The translations under genes and the position numbers were made by a program. Shown here piece by piece: positions 1-6,817 of a DNA stretch of 14,391 nt. Source of the stretch: Palsa-1233 sp031367105. GTDB lineage: Bacteria; Gemmatimonadota; Gemmatimonadetes; Gemmatimonadales; GWC2-71-9. The notes beneath the pieces were generated by a model that saw nothing but the letters and a program-made list of their open reading frames with translations, was not told the origin of the DNA and made no database searches. Within the stretch, counting starts at the first letter, position 1, and each line of letters starts with the position of its first letter. The stretch lies in NCBI GenBank assembly GCA_031367105.1, contig JANLPG010000033.1:1-14391 (forward strand), in the 5' to 3' direction.

Positions 1-2
1 TA

Positions 3-434
3 TCGGCCAGTACCTCGGGTCTTGTGAGTACGGTGGAAGTGGAGGTCGTGGCGGTTGTCCCTCCGGTGGACTCGATCAGGGTCCGCCCAAGGTTCGCCTC
101 GCAGGATTCCGTCAGCGTAGTTGCCGATGCTGCCGGTAACATCGTTTCCGCGACGCTCCCGGCAGTGCGGTGGGATGTCGGCCTGCCCCCCAGATACGCC
201 GGTTTCTCGACCAGGGTCGTCGCCTTTCGAGGCGGCGACTCGACAGTATATCTCCCGGTGACGACAACGTCGTCGAGTCCCGCAGTGGCGGGAATGACGA
301 TCTTCTGCTGGTTCGCGACGCTGGGATGTGACGTCTCGAAGAACACAATAGTCGGGGGACTGGCGCCAGGCACCGCGACGGTGACAGTGACCGCACGGAA
401 CCAGCAGTACTCATTCCTGGTGACGGTTCGCTAG
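3..434 (+). CDS. Ig-like domain protein, C-terminal part (5' truncated by window edge)
   Basis: The reading frame is open from the first full codon of the window to the TAG at 432-434, so the gene starts upstream. About 143 residues are visible. They are rich in Val, Thr and Ser with alternating hydrophobics, and the end (GLAPGTATVTVTARNQQYSF) is the typical closing strand of a bacterial Ig-like (BIG2) domain. The first visible residues (STSGLVSTV) look like the SxxGxVT turn of a preceding BIG2 domain. A single CDVSK cysteine is unpaired in the visible part. A role as an exported or cell-surface protein is inferred from family; no catalytic motif is visible. The gene ends 176 bp before the first clear terminator hairpin. 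A GTG at 24 is in frame but lies inside the Ig-like fold, so it is unlikely to be the true start. Confidence 0.7.
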   Translation, partial: SASTSGLVSTVEVEVVAVVPPVDSIRVRPRFASQDSVSVVADAAGNIVSATLPAVRWDVGLPPRYAGFSTRVVAFRGGDSTVYLPVTTTSSSPAVAGMTIFCWFATLGCDVSKNTIVGGLAPGTATVTVTARNQQYSFLVTVR

Positions 435-610
435 CGTGGCCCCATGGTCCGAAAGCTCTCGCTCCGGCTCGGTGGACTGCACCAGCCAGAAGTCGCCTCG
501 TCGGAATCCGATTCGTGACGATCCCCTCCTGCCATCCTTTTCCCGTTCGATTGGCGTGACATTTGGACTGTTTTACACTTCCCATGCTTCATCAGTGCAC
601 GACACCACGA

Positions 611-640
611 ACCCCGCCCGACCCAAGTCGTGGCGGGGTT
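611..640 (+). terminator. Rho-independent-type hairpin after the Ig-like gene
   Basis: An 8-bp perfect stem ACCCCGCC (611-618) / GGCGGGGT (632-639) encloses a 13-nt loop and is followed by TTTCG. It probably ends the gene that stops at 434, although 176 bp away. A competing stem CCACGA (605-610) / TCGTGG (628-633) is mutually exclusive with it. Confidence 0.6.
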
Positions 641-650
641 TCGCGTTACG

Positions 651-709
651 TCATCGGCCCGGCGCAGTCGAAACCACTCCACCGCGCTCCACTTGATCGT
701 GGCTTGACT
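651..709. repeat. Intergenic repeat element, copy 1 (most degenerate)
   Basis: Positions 651-665 (TCATCGGCCCGGCGC) match 10010-10024 at 14 of 15 bases. Both lie 12-13 bp after a terminator hairpin and both lead into a tandem CTTGAC motif. A further 15-mer CTCCACCGCGCTCCA at 677-691 recurs exactly at 11940-11954. The tRNA-like character seen in copy 3 is barely recognisable here. Confidence 0.45.
692..709 (+). promoter_or_regulatory. Tandem CTTGAY-N4-GCTTGACW motif, site 1
   Basis: The 18 bases CTTGATCGTGGCTTGACT contain two CTTGAY units 11 bp apart, one helical turn. The same arrangement is found at 10116-10133 and 11289-11306. A TATCCT hexamer lies 9 bp downstream at 719-724. Direct repeats with this period are typical of OmpR/PhoB-family response-regulator sites overlapping the -35 region; the identity of any regulator is unknown. 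Confidence 0.45.
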
Positions 710-873
710 GGCCAGAAATATCCTACCTCCACTCGTCCGGATCGACGGGGGCGCCGGGGCTCAGCGCGCTCGCCGTCATCCACCTGGCATCCGCACTCCC
801 GAACCCTGACCGGTATCCCAGATGACGATTGCAGGGCGTAACGCCATTCCCGTCGTTCAGGTACGCGACAGAG

Positions 874-902
874 TTGACAGATCACGGGTTGTGTGTTGTG
901 AT
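874..902 (+). promoter_or_regulatory. Sigma70-like promoter for the nine-gene operon
   Basis: A consensus -35 TTGACA (874-879), a 17-bp spacer and a -10 TGTGAT (897-902, four of six consensus bases) lie about 65 bp upstream of the first operon gene. Transcription would start near 909, giving a leader of about 60 nt. This is the best promoter visible in the 533-bp gap. Confidence 0.55.
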
Positions 903-904
903 CT
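879..904. promoter_or_regulatory. Palindromic operator candidate over the operon promoter
   Basis: A perfect 7-bp inverted repeat AGATCAC (879-885) / GTGATCT (898-904) with a 12-bp centre begins at the last base of the -35 box and covers the -10 box. A dimeric repressor bound here would block RNA polymerase. No regulator gene is in the window. A TetR-type receptor of the ArpA kind would fit an AfsA-containing operon, but that is speculation. Confidence 0.5.
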
Positions 905-967
905 CGCGAAGTCCCTCGGACCCGGAGGCCGGATGCGGACTCGGACCCCTGCAACGCGAGCCGAGGC

Positions 968-2113
968 GTGACCCCGAACGGCCTGACCCTGCCGCGGCTC
1001 CTCGCCATCGCGTTGCGAAGCCGGCGGCGGCGCGACTGGCTTGCCGTGACCGGCATCGCCACCTGCACCGTTCTGGTGCTGGTGATCGTTTCCGCCTTCA
1101 GAAGCGTCACGCGTGCGATGGTCGCCTATGTGGACCAGCCCGGCGCAGACGTGTGGGTCTCCCTTCCGGGCACCGACAACCTCATCCGGGGTAGCGCGAG
1201 TGGGTTGCTCTCTGTGGACCTGGCGGACTCCCTGCGTGTACTTCCCGGGGTCGCAAACGCCGATCCGGTGCTGAAGGGCTTCATGACGGTGACCACGACT
1301 CACGCCCCCTCACGACGCGCCTCCCTGCTCTCGATCCTTTATCGCTCCCCCGATGGTCTCGGAGGGCCCCCTGCGCTGGTGGCGGGCCGGACTCCAGTTG
1401 GGCGCCGCGAGGCCGCCATTGACCGCGCCGCCGCGCACCGCCTCGGCGTGGAGCTCGGAGACACTGTCGCCGTCGCCAATCGCAATATTGAAATCGTCGG
1501 CATTACGCGGGGCACGAACCTGCTCGCCACCCAATTCATTTTCGCCGACCTCGCGGCATCTGCTGTGTCGAGCGATACGCGGGACAAGGCCTCCTTTATC
1601 GTCTTGCGGCTCGAAAGGGGCGCCGAGACCGAAGCCGTTGTGGCGGCGATCTCCGCGCGATTTCCTGACCTGATCGCTCATTCTCGGAGCCAATTCCTCG
1701 CCAACAACAAGTCCGAGATCGCGGCGGGATTCGTCCCCCTGCTCACGTTGATGGGAGGGCTCGGGGTCGCCGCTGCCGCCGTGCTGGTCTCCCTGCTCGT
1801 CAACGGCGCCACGGCGGAGCGGCATGAGGACATCGTCGTGCTCTTCGCCCTGGGCGCAGAGCTGAGCGATGTGTTGCGCGGCCTGCTCCGGGGAACGCTG
1901 CGGCAGGCGGGTCTCGGCTGTGGGCTCGGTGTGTTGTTGGCGTTGGGATTGGGAGTATGGCTGGACCGTTGGTTTCCAGAGATTCCGCTCACCCTGACGC
2001 TGCTCGACACCGTCGGTGTGGTGGCCATCTTCGCCGCCGCCAGCGTGTTCGGGGCGGCAATCCCGATGCTCGGCCTGCAGTCGGTCGATCCGATGGAGGC
2101 GTTCCGCGGATGA
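968..2113 (+). CDS. FtsX/MacB-type ABC transporter permease
   Basis: This 381-residue membrane protein has the layout of the MacB/FtsX permease family. A cytoplasmic Arg-rich start (RSRRRRDW) is followed by a membrane segment near residues 26-44, a large extracytoplasmic domain to about residue 250, and three more membrane segments near 255-277, 312-332 and 345-368. It closes with the family tail LQSVDPMEAFRG. The GTG start follows GAGG very closely, but the short basic N-terminus before the first membrane segment supports it. Its stop overlaps the ATG of the ATPase gene (ATGA), so the two form one exporter. With no MacA-like adaptor or outer-membrane channel nearby, the substrate route beyond the inner membrane is not clear. 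The location at the head of a lipid-biosynthesis operon suggests export of the operon's product or of an intermediate. A DevC-like heterocyst-glycolipid exporter is a reasonable family comparison. Confidence 0.85.
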   Translation: MTPNGLTLPRLLAIALRSRRRRDWLAVTGIATCTVLVLVIVSAFRSVTRAMVAYVDQPGADVWVSLPGTDNLIRGSASGLLSVDLADSLRVLPGVANADPVLKGFMTVTTTHAPSRRASLLSILYRSPDGLGGPPALVAGRTPVGRREAAIDRAAAHRLGVELGDTVAVANRNIEIVGITRGTNLLATQFIFADLAASAVSSDTRDKASFIVLRLERGAETEAVVAAISARFPDLIAHSRSQFLANNKSEIAAGFVPLLTLMGGLGVAAAAVLVSLLVNGATAERHEDIVVLFALGAELSDVLRGLLRGTLRQAGLGCGLGVLLALGLGVWLDRWFPEIPLTLTLLDTVGVVAIFAAASVFGAAIPMLGLQSVDPMEAFRG

Positions 2114-2823
2114 CCCCCCTCTCGCTCGATCGCATCTCGCAGGACCGCGGCGTTGGCCGGCGTCGGCATCGAGTGCTTCACGATGTTTCGCTGACGATCG
2201 CACCCGGAGAGTTTGTCCTCCTCGAAGGCCCGAGCGGGGCGGGCAAGAGCACCCTGCTCGGCGTCGCGGCCGGGATGCTCACCCCCGCGGAGGGGAGCGT
2301 GACCCTGGTCGGCATGGAGCTCGGACGACTCTCCCCTGCCGCGAGACGTCGGCAACGCGCCCGCACCCTCGGCTTTGTCTTCCAGCGATCCAACCTCGTC
2401 AGTGGCTTGACCGCCCTCGATAACGTCCGGCTGATGGCCGAAATCGCCGGGGTGCCGAGCCCGGAGGCGAAGCGACGAGCCCGCGACCTGCTCGAGCGGG
2501 TCGGACTCGGCTCTCTCGGGAGTCGACTTCCCCACGAACTCTCGGGTGGCGAGGAACAGCGGCTCGCGATCGCCCGGGCGCTGGTGCACCGCCCCGCGCT
2601 TGTGCTGGCGGACGAGCCGACCTCCAGCCTCGACGGCCAGATCGGCCGCACCGTCGCGGAGCTCCTCGCTACGCTGGCGCGGGAGCACGATACGGCGGTG
2701 CTTGTTTCCACTTACGACCCCCGGCTTGCCCCGTACGCTCAGCGGCGCATCGCCATTCTCGACGGTCGACTCACCGCTCCGTCGGCGATTGCGCATCCCT
2801 CCCCCACCGAATCAAAGGAGTGA
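2110..2823 (+). CDS. ABC transporter ATP-binding protein (MacB/LolD/DevA-like), H-loop His replaced
   Basis: This 237-residue ATPase partners the permease just upstream (4-bp ATGA overlap). Walker A GPSGAGKST is at residues 40-48, the Q-loop FVFQRSN near 89-95, the signature LSGGEEQR at 144-151, Walker B ALVLADEP at 163-170, and the D-loop SSLD follows. Length and motif order match the LolD/MacB/DevA group. The switch (H-loop) position reads STYDPRL instead of the usual VTHDPRL: Tyr202 (codon TAC) replaces the histidine that contacts the ATP gamma-phosphate. That could slow hydrolysis or be tolerated. The ATG at 2110 is chosen for the coupled overlap and because the conserved fold starts here. 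The stop codon (2821-2823) lies between the Shine-Dalgarno and the ATG of the next gene. Confidence 0.92.
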   Translation: MTPLSLDRISQDRGVGRRRHRVLHDVSLTIAPGEFVLLEGPSGAGKSTLLGVAAGMLTPAEGSVTLVGMELGRLSPAARRRQRARTLGFVFQRSNLVSGLTALDNVRLMAEIAGVPSPEAKRRARDLLERVGLGSLGSRLPHELSGGEEQRLAIARALVHRPALVLADEPTSSLDGQIGRTVAELLATLAREHDTAVLVSTYDPRLAPYAQRRIAILDGRLTAPSAIAHPSPTESKE

Positions 2824-2828
2824 CACTC

Positions 2829-3566
2829 ATGACGACCGCGCAGGCTCCGAGCCTCACCGACCAGCAGCGCTCCGTGTATGCCGACATTCTCTCGCAGGCG
2901 GTCACAGGCGAACTGATCGGGATGGCCAATTACGCCGCGATGTGCCAGCTCTTCGACAACCCTGCCGATCAGATTGACTCAGTCGAGCATGCCGCCAACG
3001 AGTGTGGACATGCCGCGGCGTTCCGACAGGCCGCGATCGACCTCGGAGTCGTCGCCATCGAAAACCTCGAGGCGCACTACTGGAATAAGATTCGTCAGGC
3101 CTTCCTCGGTCACGTGGCGCGACGGGACACCCTCGCCTGCCTCGTGGTCCAGGAGGTGATGCTCGAGTCGTTTGCGGTCTCGATGTATCACGCCGTCGGT
3201 GCCGTCGCCCCGGACCCACTGGGAACCATCTTCCGGGAGATCGGCGACGAAGAGGAAGGCCACGTCGACCATGCGATCGAGGAATTGCAGGCGGCCCTGC
3301 ACGCCGATCGTGACGGCTTCGAGGCCAAAGTCGAGCAACTCCACGACGAGGTGATGACGATCCTCGCCGAGATGGTGGCTGCCCGAGATACGGTGCCGAC
3401 GTGTGGGCTCTGCCACGGGGAATGCGTCAAGGGCTCGCTTGGGTTGGTCGGACTCGATCGCGCTACCTTGCGCGGCCAGGCCCTCAACCTCTATCTGCGG
3501 ATCCTCGACCGCATCGGTGTCCGCGGGGAGCGCTCGCTGGCGTGGGTGGCCAGGTTGCCGACGTGA
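2829..3566 (+). CDS. Ferritin-like di-iron protein resembling cyanobacterial aldehyde-deformylating oxygenase (ADO)
   Basis: The 245-residue protein aligns by eye along most of its length with cyanobacterial ADO, which converts fatty aldehydes to alkanes plus formate. All six di-iron ligands are present: Glu28, Glu58-x-x-His61, Glu113 and Glu142-x-x-His145. The last four intervals match ADO (55 and 29 residues between the key glutamates); the first is two residues longer. The helix reading LACLVVQEVMLESFAVSMY corresponds to the ADO helix TCLLIQSLIIECFAIAAY. The C-terminal helix also aligns. Unusually, an insertion before that helix carries TCGLCHGEC (Cys192, 195, 199), absent from ADO. The ATG at 2829 is chosen because AAGGAG at 2815-2820 sits 8 bp upstream; a GTG at 2820 lies inside that site. 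It overlaps the AAR-like gene by 4 bp. Other ferritin-like oxygenases remain possible. Confidence 0.78.
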   Translation: MTTAQAPSLTDQQRSVYADILSQAVTGELIGMANYAAMCQLFDNPADQIDSVEHAANECGHAAAFRQAAIDLGVVAIENLEAHYWNKIRQAFLGHVARRDTLACLVVQEVMLESFAVSMYHAVGAVAPDPLGTIFREIGDEEEGHVDHAIEELQAALHADRDGFEAKVEQLHDEVMTILAEMVAARDTVPTCGLCHGECVKGSLGLVGLDRATLRGQALNLYLRILDRIGVRGERSLAWVARLPT

Positions 3567-4663
3567 TCCAGTCGGAGAGGGTGGGGGAGGCGGAATTCGC
3601 GCTGATCGGCCACCAGGAGAACTGGCCCCAGATCGCCGAGATCGTCCGCGGGCTGCGTCCGCTCGGCAGCGCGGAACTGCCTCTCGACGAGATCCGGTCG
3701 ATCGTCCCGTGGATTCCGCCGCGCACCGTGAGCCGGGTCAGGGTCGAGTCCTATCCCCGGCAACGGGAGGCGGCGGGGGTCTATATCGACACCTTCATCA
3801 CTCCGGATGAACTCGCATCGGGCACCCTGCGGCCGCTGCTTGCCAAGGTGCACGCCGCCGCGGATGTGGCCGCGCGCGAGGGCGCCCGCATCGCCTCACT
3901 CGGCGGATTCACCTCGATCGTGCTGGAACGCGCACTCGGAGAGCTCCGCCAGCCGCTCGCGTTCACCACGGGCAATACCCTCACCGCGGCGCTGCTTGTT
4001 CACGGCATCACCGCCGCCGCCGCCAAGATCGGCATCACGTTGGCGGAGGCCGATGTGGTGATCGTCGGGGGCACCGGGGATATCGGTTCCGGGTGTGCGC
4101 GCTGGCTGGCCCCGCGGGTGGGTCGACTCCAGCTCGCCGCCCGTCATCACGGTCGACTCGCCGCGGACGTGGGTCGTCTGCGTGTCACGGGCCACAACGT
4201 CACCGCGGTGACCGACCTCAATGCGTCGATCGGACGAGCCGATGTGGTCCTCGCGGTTGCGAGCATGGTCGCACCAAGCGTCGATGCTGGGATTGCACCA
4301 TCTGGTGCGCTGCTGTGCGACGCCGGCTATCCCAAGAACCTCATCGTCGCAGGCCGCGAGCCGCGTCACATCTTCTGGGGCGGGATGGGAGTTGCTCGTG
4401 GCGGGATCCGCAGTGACGACGGCATGCTCGAGCGGTTCTACCGCTTCCCCGTCACGAACGTCGGCCACGGCTGCATGCTCGAGGCACTGCTGCTGGCGCT
4501 GGCTCAACGGTACGAACCGTTTTCCACCGGTCGCGGCAACATCACCCCTGCACGGATCGACGAGATTTGGCGGCTCGCCCAGGAGCATGGATTCGCGTTG
4601 GCACCATTCTTCAATGGGAGTGGCCTGTGGCGCGCGACCACGATGCCGACGGTGGCGGCATGA
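3563..4663 (+). CDS. Long-chain acyl-ACP reductase, cyanobacterial AAR-like (aldehyde-forming)
   Basis: AAR reduces fatty acyl-ACP to fatty aldehyde with NADPH and supplies ADO. This 366-residue protein shows the AAR landmarks in order: N-terminal FALIGHQENW (12-21), GGFTSIVLE (114-122), FTTGNTLTAAL (134-144), the Rossmann motif GGTGDIGSG (169-177), DAGYPKNL (253-260) and GRGNIT (323-328). Cys304 lies exactly 19 residues before the glycine of GR, as does the catalytic cysteine of Synechococcus AAR, which forms the acyl-thioester. Length is close to the usual 340. The GTG at 3563 overlaps the ADO-like stop (GTGA), and upstream in-frame codons would run through the ADO-like gene, so this start is preferred. 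There is no strong Shine-Dalgarno site; translational coupling is likely. The residue-level agreement makes this the firmest unusual call in the window. Confidence 0.88.
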   Translation: MIQSERVGEAEFALIGHQENWPQIAEIVRGLRPLGSAELPLDEIRSIVPWIPPRTVSRVRVESYPRQREAAGVYIDTFITPDELASGTLRPLLAKVHAAADVAAREGARIASLGGFTSIVLERALGELRQPLAFTTGNTLTAALLVHGITAAAAKIGITLAEADVVIVGGTGDIGSGCARWLAPRVGRLQLAARHHGRLAADVGRLRVTGHNVTAVTDLNASIGRADVVLAVASMVAPSVDAGIAPSGALLCDAGYPKNLIVAGREPRHIFWGGMGVARGGIRSDDGMLERFYRFPVTNVGHGCMLEALLLALAQRYEPFSTGRGNITPARIDEIWRLAQEHGFALAPFFNGSGLWRATTMPTVAA

Positions 4664-5724
4664 TGATCCGCGAGGCCAGTCCCGACGACGGTCCGATGCT
4701 CGTCGACTTCTTTCGGGATACGCCGATCGCGGCGGGAACCACGTTCGCGTTCGACCGCGGACCGGACTTCTTCGCGTTGCTCCGCGCCCAGGGGGAGCAC
4801 CGGACCCTGTTGATGCATGACGGAGGCCGGCTGGTGGGGACCGCCACGGTCCTCTGGCACCGCGCGCATGACGGCGATCGGGTGGTGCGCTTGGGCGAAG
4901 TGCGTGACCTCCGGCTCGGCCGGGGGCACCGGGGTGGACGCTCCGCCTGGCGACTGCTCGCCGCCGTGCATGACGTGCTTCGCGAAATCGTCGTTGATTC
5001 TGTGGTGTCGCTGATCAGCGATGCCAATCGAGACGCGATCCCCATGGCGAGCGGCCGGTTGGGATTGCTGCGACTGGCCCCCACGACCCGGTACCTGAGC
5101 GCGCACTACCTCGGGTGGCTGGCCCCGCAAGCGCGACGTTCACCATGGCGTGTCACCCCTGCCAAGGACGGCGATGGCGAGGCGCTGATGGGGCTGTTCA
5201 AATCGGGGCGCCGAGCGCTCCGATTTGATCCGGTCGAAGGCCCCATGTGGCCGGATCCCAGCGGTCGGAGCAGCGCGTGGTTGGCGCGTGATCGGCGCGA
5301 TCGGCCGGTGGGGGCGCTGCTTCTCTGGGATGGTGAGGCCGTCCGGCGGATCCGGGTGACGCACTATGACTGGCGGGAATGGCCATTACGCCTCCTCTCG
5401 CACGCCGCAGGTCTGCTGCGGGTGACGGTACCCCTGCCGCCGCCGGGCGGCGTCCTTCGCACCTGGGCATCGCGTGGGTTCGCGGTGGAGTCGCACGATC
5501 CGCGACTGGTGCGCGCGCTACTCGGGGCAGCACTCCGCGCAGCGGCGCGCTCCGGGCGCCATGTGGTACAACTCAATCTCCGCGAATCTGATCCAGTGAT
5601 CCCGCTGCTGCCGAGCTGGCCGAGGTCGCTGCACCACTCCACGGTGTACGCAGGTCCGCTCCACGCCGACCCACGCTCGCCATCACCGATTGGAGACGTC
5701 CATGCCGACATCGCCCTCGCCTGA
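4660..5724 (+). CDS. GNAT-family acyltransferase-like protein, possibly two tandem GNAT folds
   Basis: The 354-residue product begins with a typical GNAT fold: MMIREASPDDGPMLVDFF opens strand 1 and helix 1, and VRDLRLGRGHRGGR (81-94) is the motif-A strand plus the acyl-CoA pyrophosphate loop. A second, more diverged segment from about residue 155 (WRVTPAKDGD onwards) with PVGALLLWDG resembles another GNAT half, so it may be a tandem GNAT like some long-chain N-acyltransferases. The acceptor is unknown; acylation or acetylation of an amino group made by the operon is plausible because a BtaA-like aminocarboxypropyl transferase follows. The ATG at 4660 overlaps the AAR-like stop (ATGA). The C-terminal tail overlaps the next gene by 23 bp. 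Function is inferred from fold only. Confidence 0.65.
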   Translation: MMIREASPDDGPMLVDFFRDTPIAAGTTFAFDRGPDFFALLRAQGEHRTLLMHDGGRLVGTATVLWHRAHDGDRVVRLGEVRDLRLGRGHRGGRSAWRLLAAVHDVLREIVVDSVVSLISDANRDAIPMASGRLGLLRLAPTTRYLSAHYLGWLAPQARRSPWRVTPAKDGDGEALMGLFKSGRRALRFDPVEGPMWPDPSGRSSAWLARDRRDRPVGALLLWDGEAVRRIRVTHYDWREWPLRLLSHAAGLLRVTVPLPPPGGVLRTWASRGFAVESHDPRLVRALLGAALRAAARSGRHVVQLNLRESDPVIPLLPSWPRSLHHSTVYAGPLHADPRSPSPIGDVHADIALA

Positions 5725-6817
5725 GGCATCACCGTACGGCGGTCGCCTGATGTTCGCGCAGTCGTGGGAGGACCCGCTCTGCGATCTCCTGGCGTTGACG
5801 CCACGCAGAGGAGAGCGCCTGCTCGCCATTACCTCCGGTGGCGACAATGTCCTCCACTTTCTCCTCGCCGACCCGGGGGAGGTAATCGCGGTCGATCTCA
5901 ACCCGCTCCAGAACCTCTTGCTTGAACTCAAGATCGCGGCGATCCGACACCTCGACCACGGTGCGATGCTCGAGCTACTTGGCGTGCGGCAATCCTCCCG
6001 CGGGGCAGCGCACTGGTATCAAGCACTCCGCCCGGAACTCAGCGATGATGCGCGGCGCTGGTGGGATGCCAATGCCGTGCTCCTCAATCGGGGCGTGTTG
6101 ACACAGGGAGGATTCGAGCGGTATTTCGCAATGCTCCGGCCAGTGATCCGCACCGTGGTGGGGCGCGCCACGATTGAGCGATTGTTCACGATCGCCGACC
6201 CCGCTGAGCAGCGCCGATTTTTTGAACAGGAATGGAATGGTTGGGGATGGCGCACGCTGATGCGAATTGGCTGCAGTCGCCCCGTGCTGGGTCGGCGCCT
6301 GGATCCGTCATGGTTCACCGACGAGACCATCCCCGACGCCGGTGTCCATTTTTCGCGCCTCGCCGAGCATGCGATCGCCGAATTGCCGACGCCGTCGAAC
6401 TATTTCCTGGCGATGATCATGCGAGGCGCCTATCTCAACGAGCGCGCCGTCCCGGCTTATCTCCTGCCGGAGCATTTTGAGGTGCTGCGATCGCGCGTAG
6501 ACCGAGTGCGCATGGTGACCTCAGATATTGCCGCGGCGCTCGAAGCGGAACCCGCCGGCAGTATCGACTGCCTCGCGCTGTCGAACGTCTTCGAGTACAG
6601 CCCGATGGCGATCTTCGATCGCGGTCGCGCCGCACTCCGTCGCGTCGCGCGCCCCGGAGCACGATGTTCGCTCCGAAATCTTCTCGCCCCGCGCCGATTA
6701 GCGGACGACCCGGCCTTCGTTGTCGCCCAGCCCAGCAGTCGCGAACTGCAACAGGCCGATCGCGGCTTCATCTACTCGCGCTTCGAGGCGGCGACGCTCG
6801 CGGAAGACACGGCGTGA
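5702..6817 (+). CDS. BtaA-like DUF3419 protein, SAM 3-amino-3-carboxypropyl transferase family
   Basis: The 371-residue protein matches the DUF3419/BtaA family. BtaA moves the 3-amino-3-carboxypropyl group of S-adenosylmethionine to diacylglycerol to make the homoserine ether of betaine lipids. Visible hallmarks are the opening FAQSWEDPLCDLLAL (18-32), the SAM-site ITSGGDNVLHFLL (43-55), VDLNPLQNLLLELK (64-77) and the late RNLLAPR (325-331). ATG 5702 is chosen because GGAGA at 5692-5696 is 5 bp upstream; the TTG at 5690 is inferior. No BtaB-type N-methyltransferase is in the operon, so a trimethylated betaine lipid is not the obvious product. The enzyme may instead act on a fatty alcohol or other hydroxylated intermediate. 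The stop overlaps the next start (GTGA). Confidence 0.8.
   Translation: MPTSPSPEASPYGGRLMFAQSWEDPLCDLLALTPRRGERLLAITSGGDNVLHFLLADPGEVIAVDLNPLQNLLLELKIAAIRHLDHGAMLELLGVRQSSRGAAHWYQALRPELSDDARRWWDANAVLLNRGVLTQGGFERYFAMLRPVIRTVVGRATIERLFTIADPAEQRRFFEQEWNGWGWRTLMRIGCSRPVLGRRLDPSWFTDETIPDAGVHFSRLAEHAIAELPTPSNYFLAMIMRGAYLNERAVPAYLLPEHFEVLRSRVDRVRMVTSDIAAALEAEPAGSIDCLALSNVFEYSPMAIFDRGRAALRRVARPGARCSLRNLLAPRRLADDPAFVVAQPSSRELQQADRGFIYSRFEAATLAEDTA

Larger units (their letters stand above)
435..967. other. Intergenic region between Ig-like gene and biosynthetic operon
   Basis: No convincing gene lies here; short open frames on both strands are Arg/Ser/Pro-rich translations of GC-rich DNA with no start signals. 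It holds, in order, a GC-rich hairpin (611-639), an intergenic repeat copy (651-665 core), a tandem CTTGAY/CTTGAC motif (692-709) and a sigma70-like promoter overlapped by a palindrome (874-904). Confidence 0.6.

Noticed and set aside
435..967. Small protein genes in the first intergenic gap
   Set aside because: Short frames have no ribosome-binding site in position, no hydrophobic or domain pattern, and overlap the hairpin and promoter.
1310..2796. Long open frames on the minus strand opposite the ABC transporter genes
   Set aside because: They mirror codon bias of the plus-strand genes, are Arg/Gly/Asp-rich without a fold signature, and overlap genes with clear motifs.
6664..6813. N-terminal extension of the PrpD-like gene from the ATG at 6664
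   Set aside because: It would overlap the BtaA-like gene by 150 bp and encodes no family sequence; the GTGA overlap start at 6814 is much more likely.
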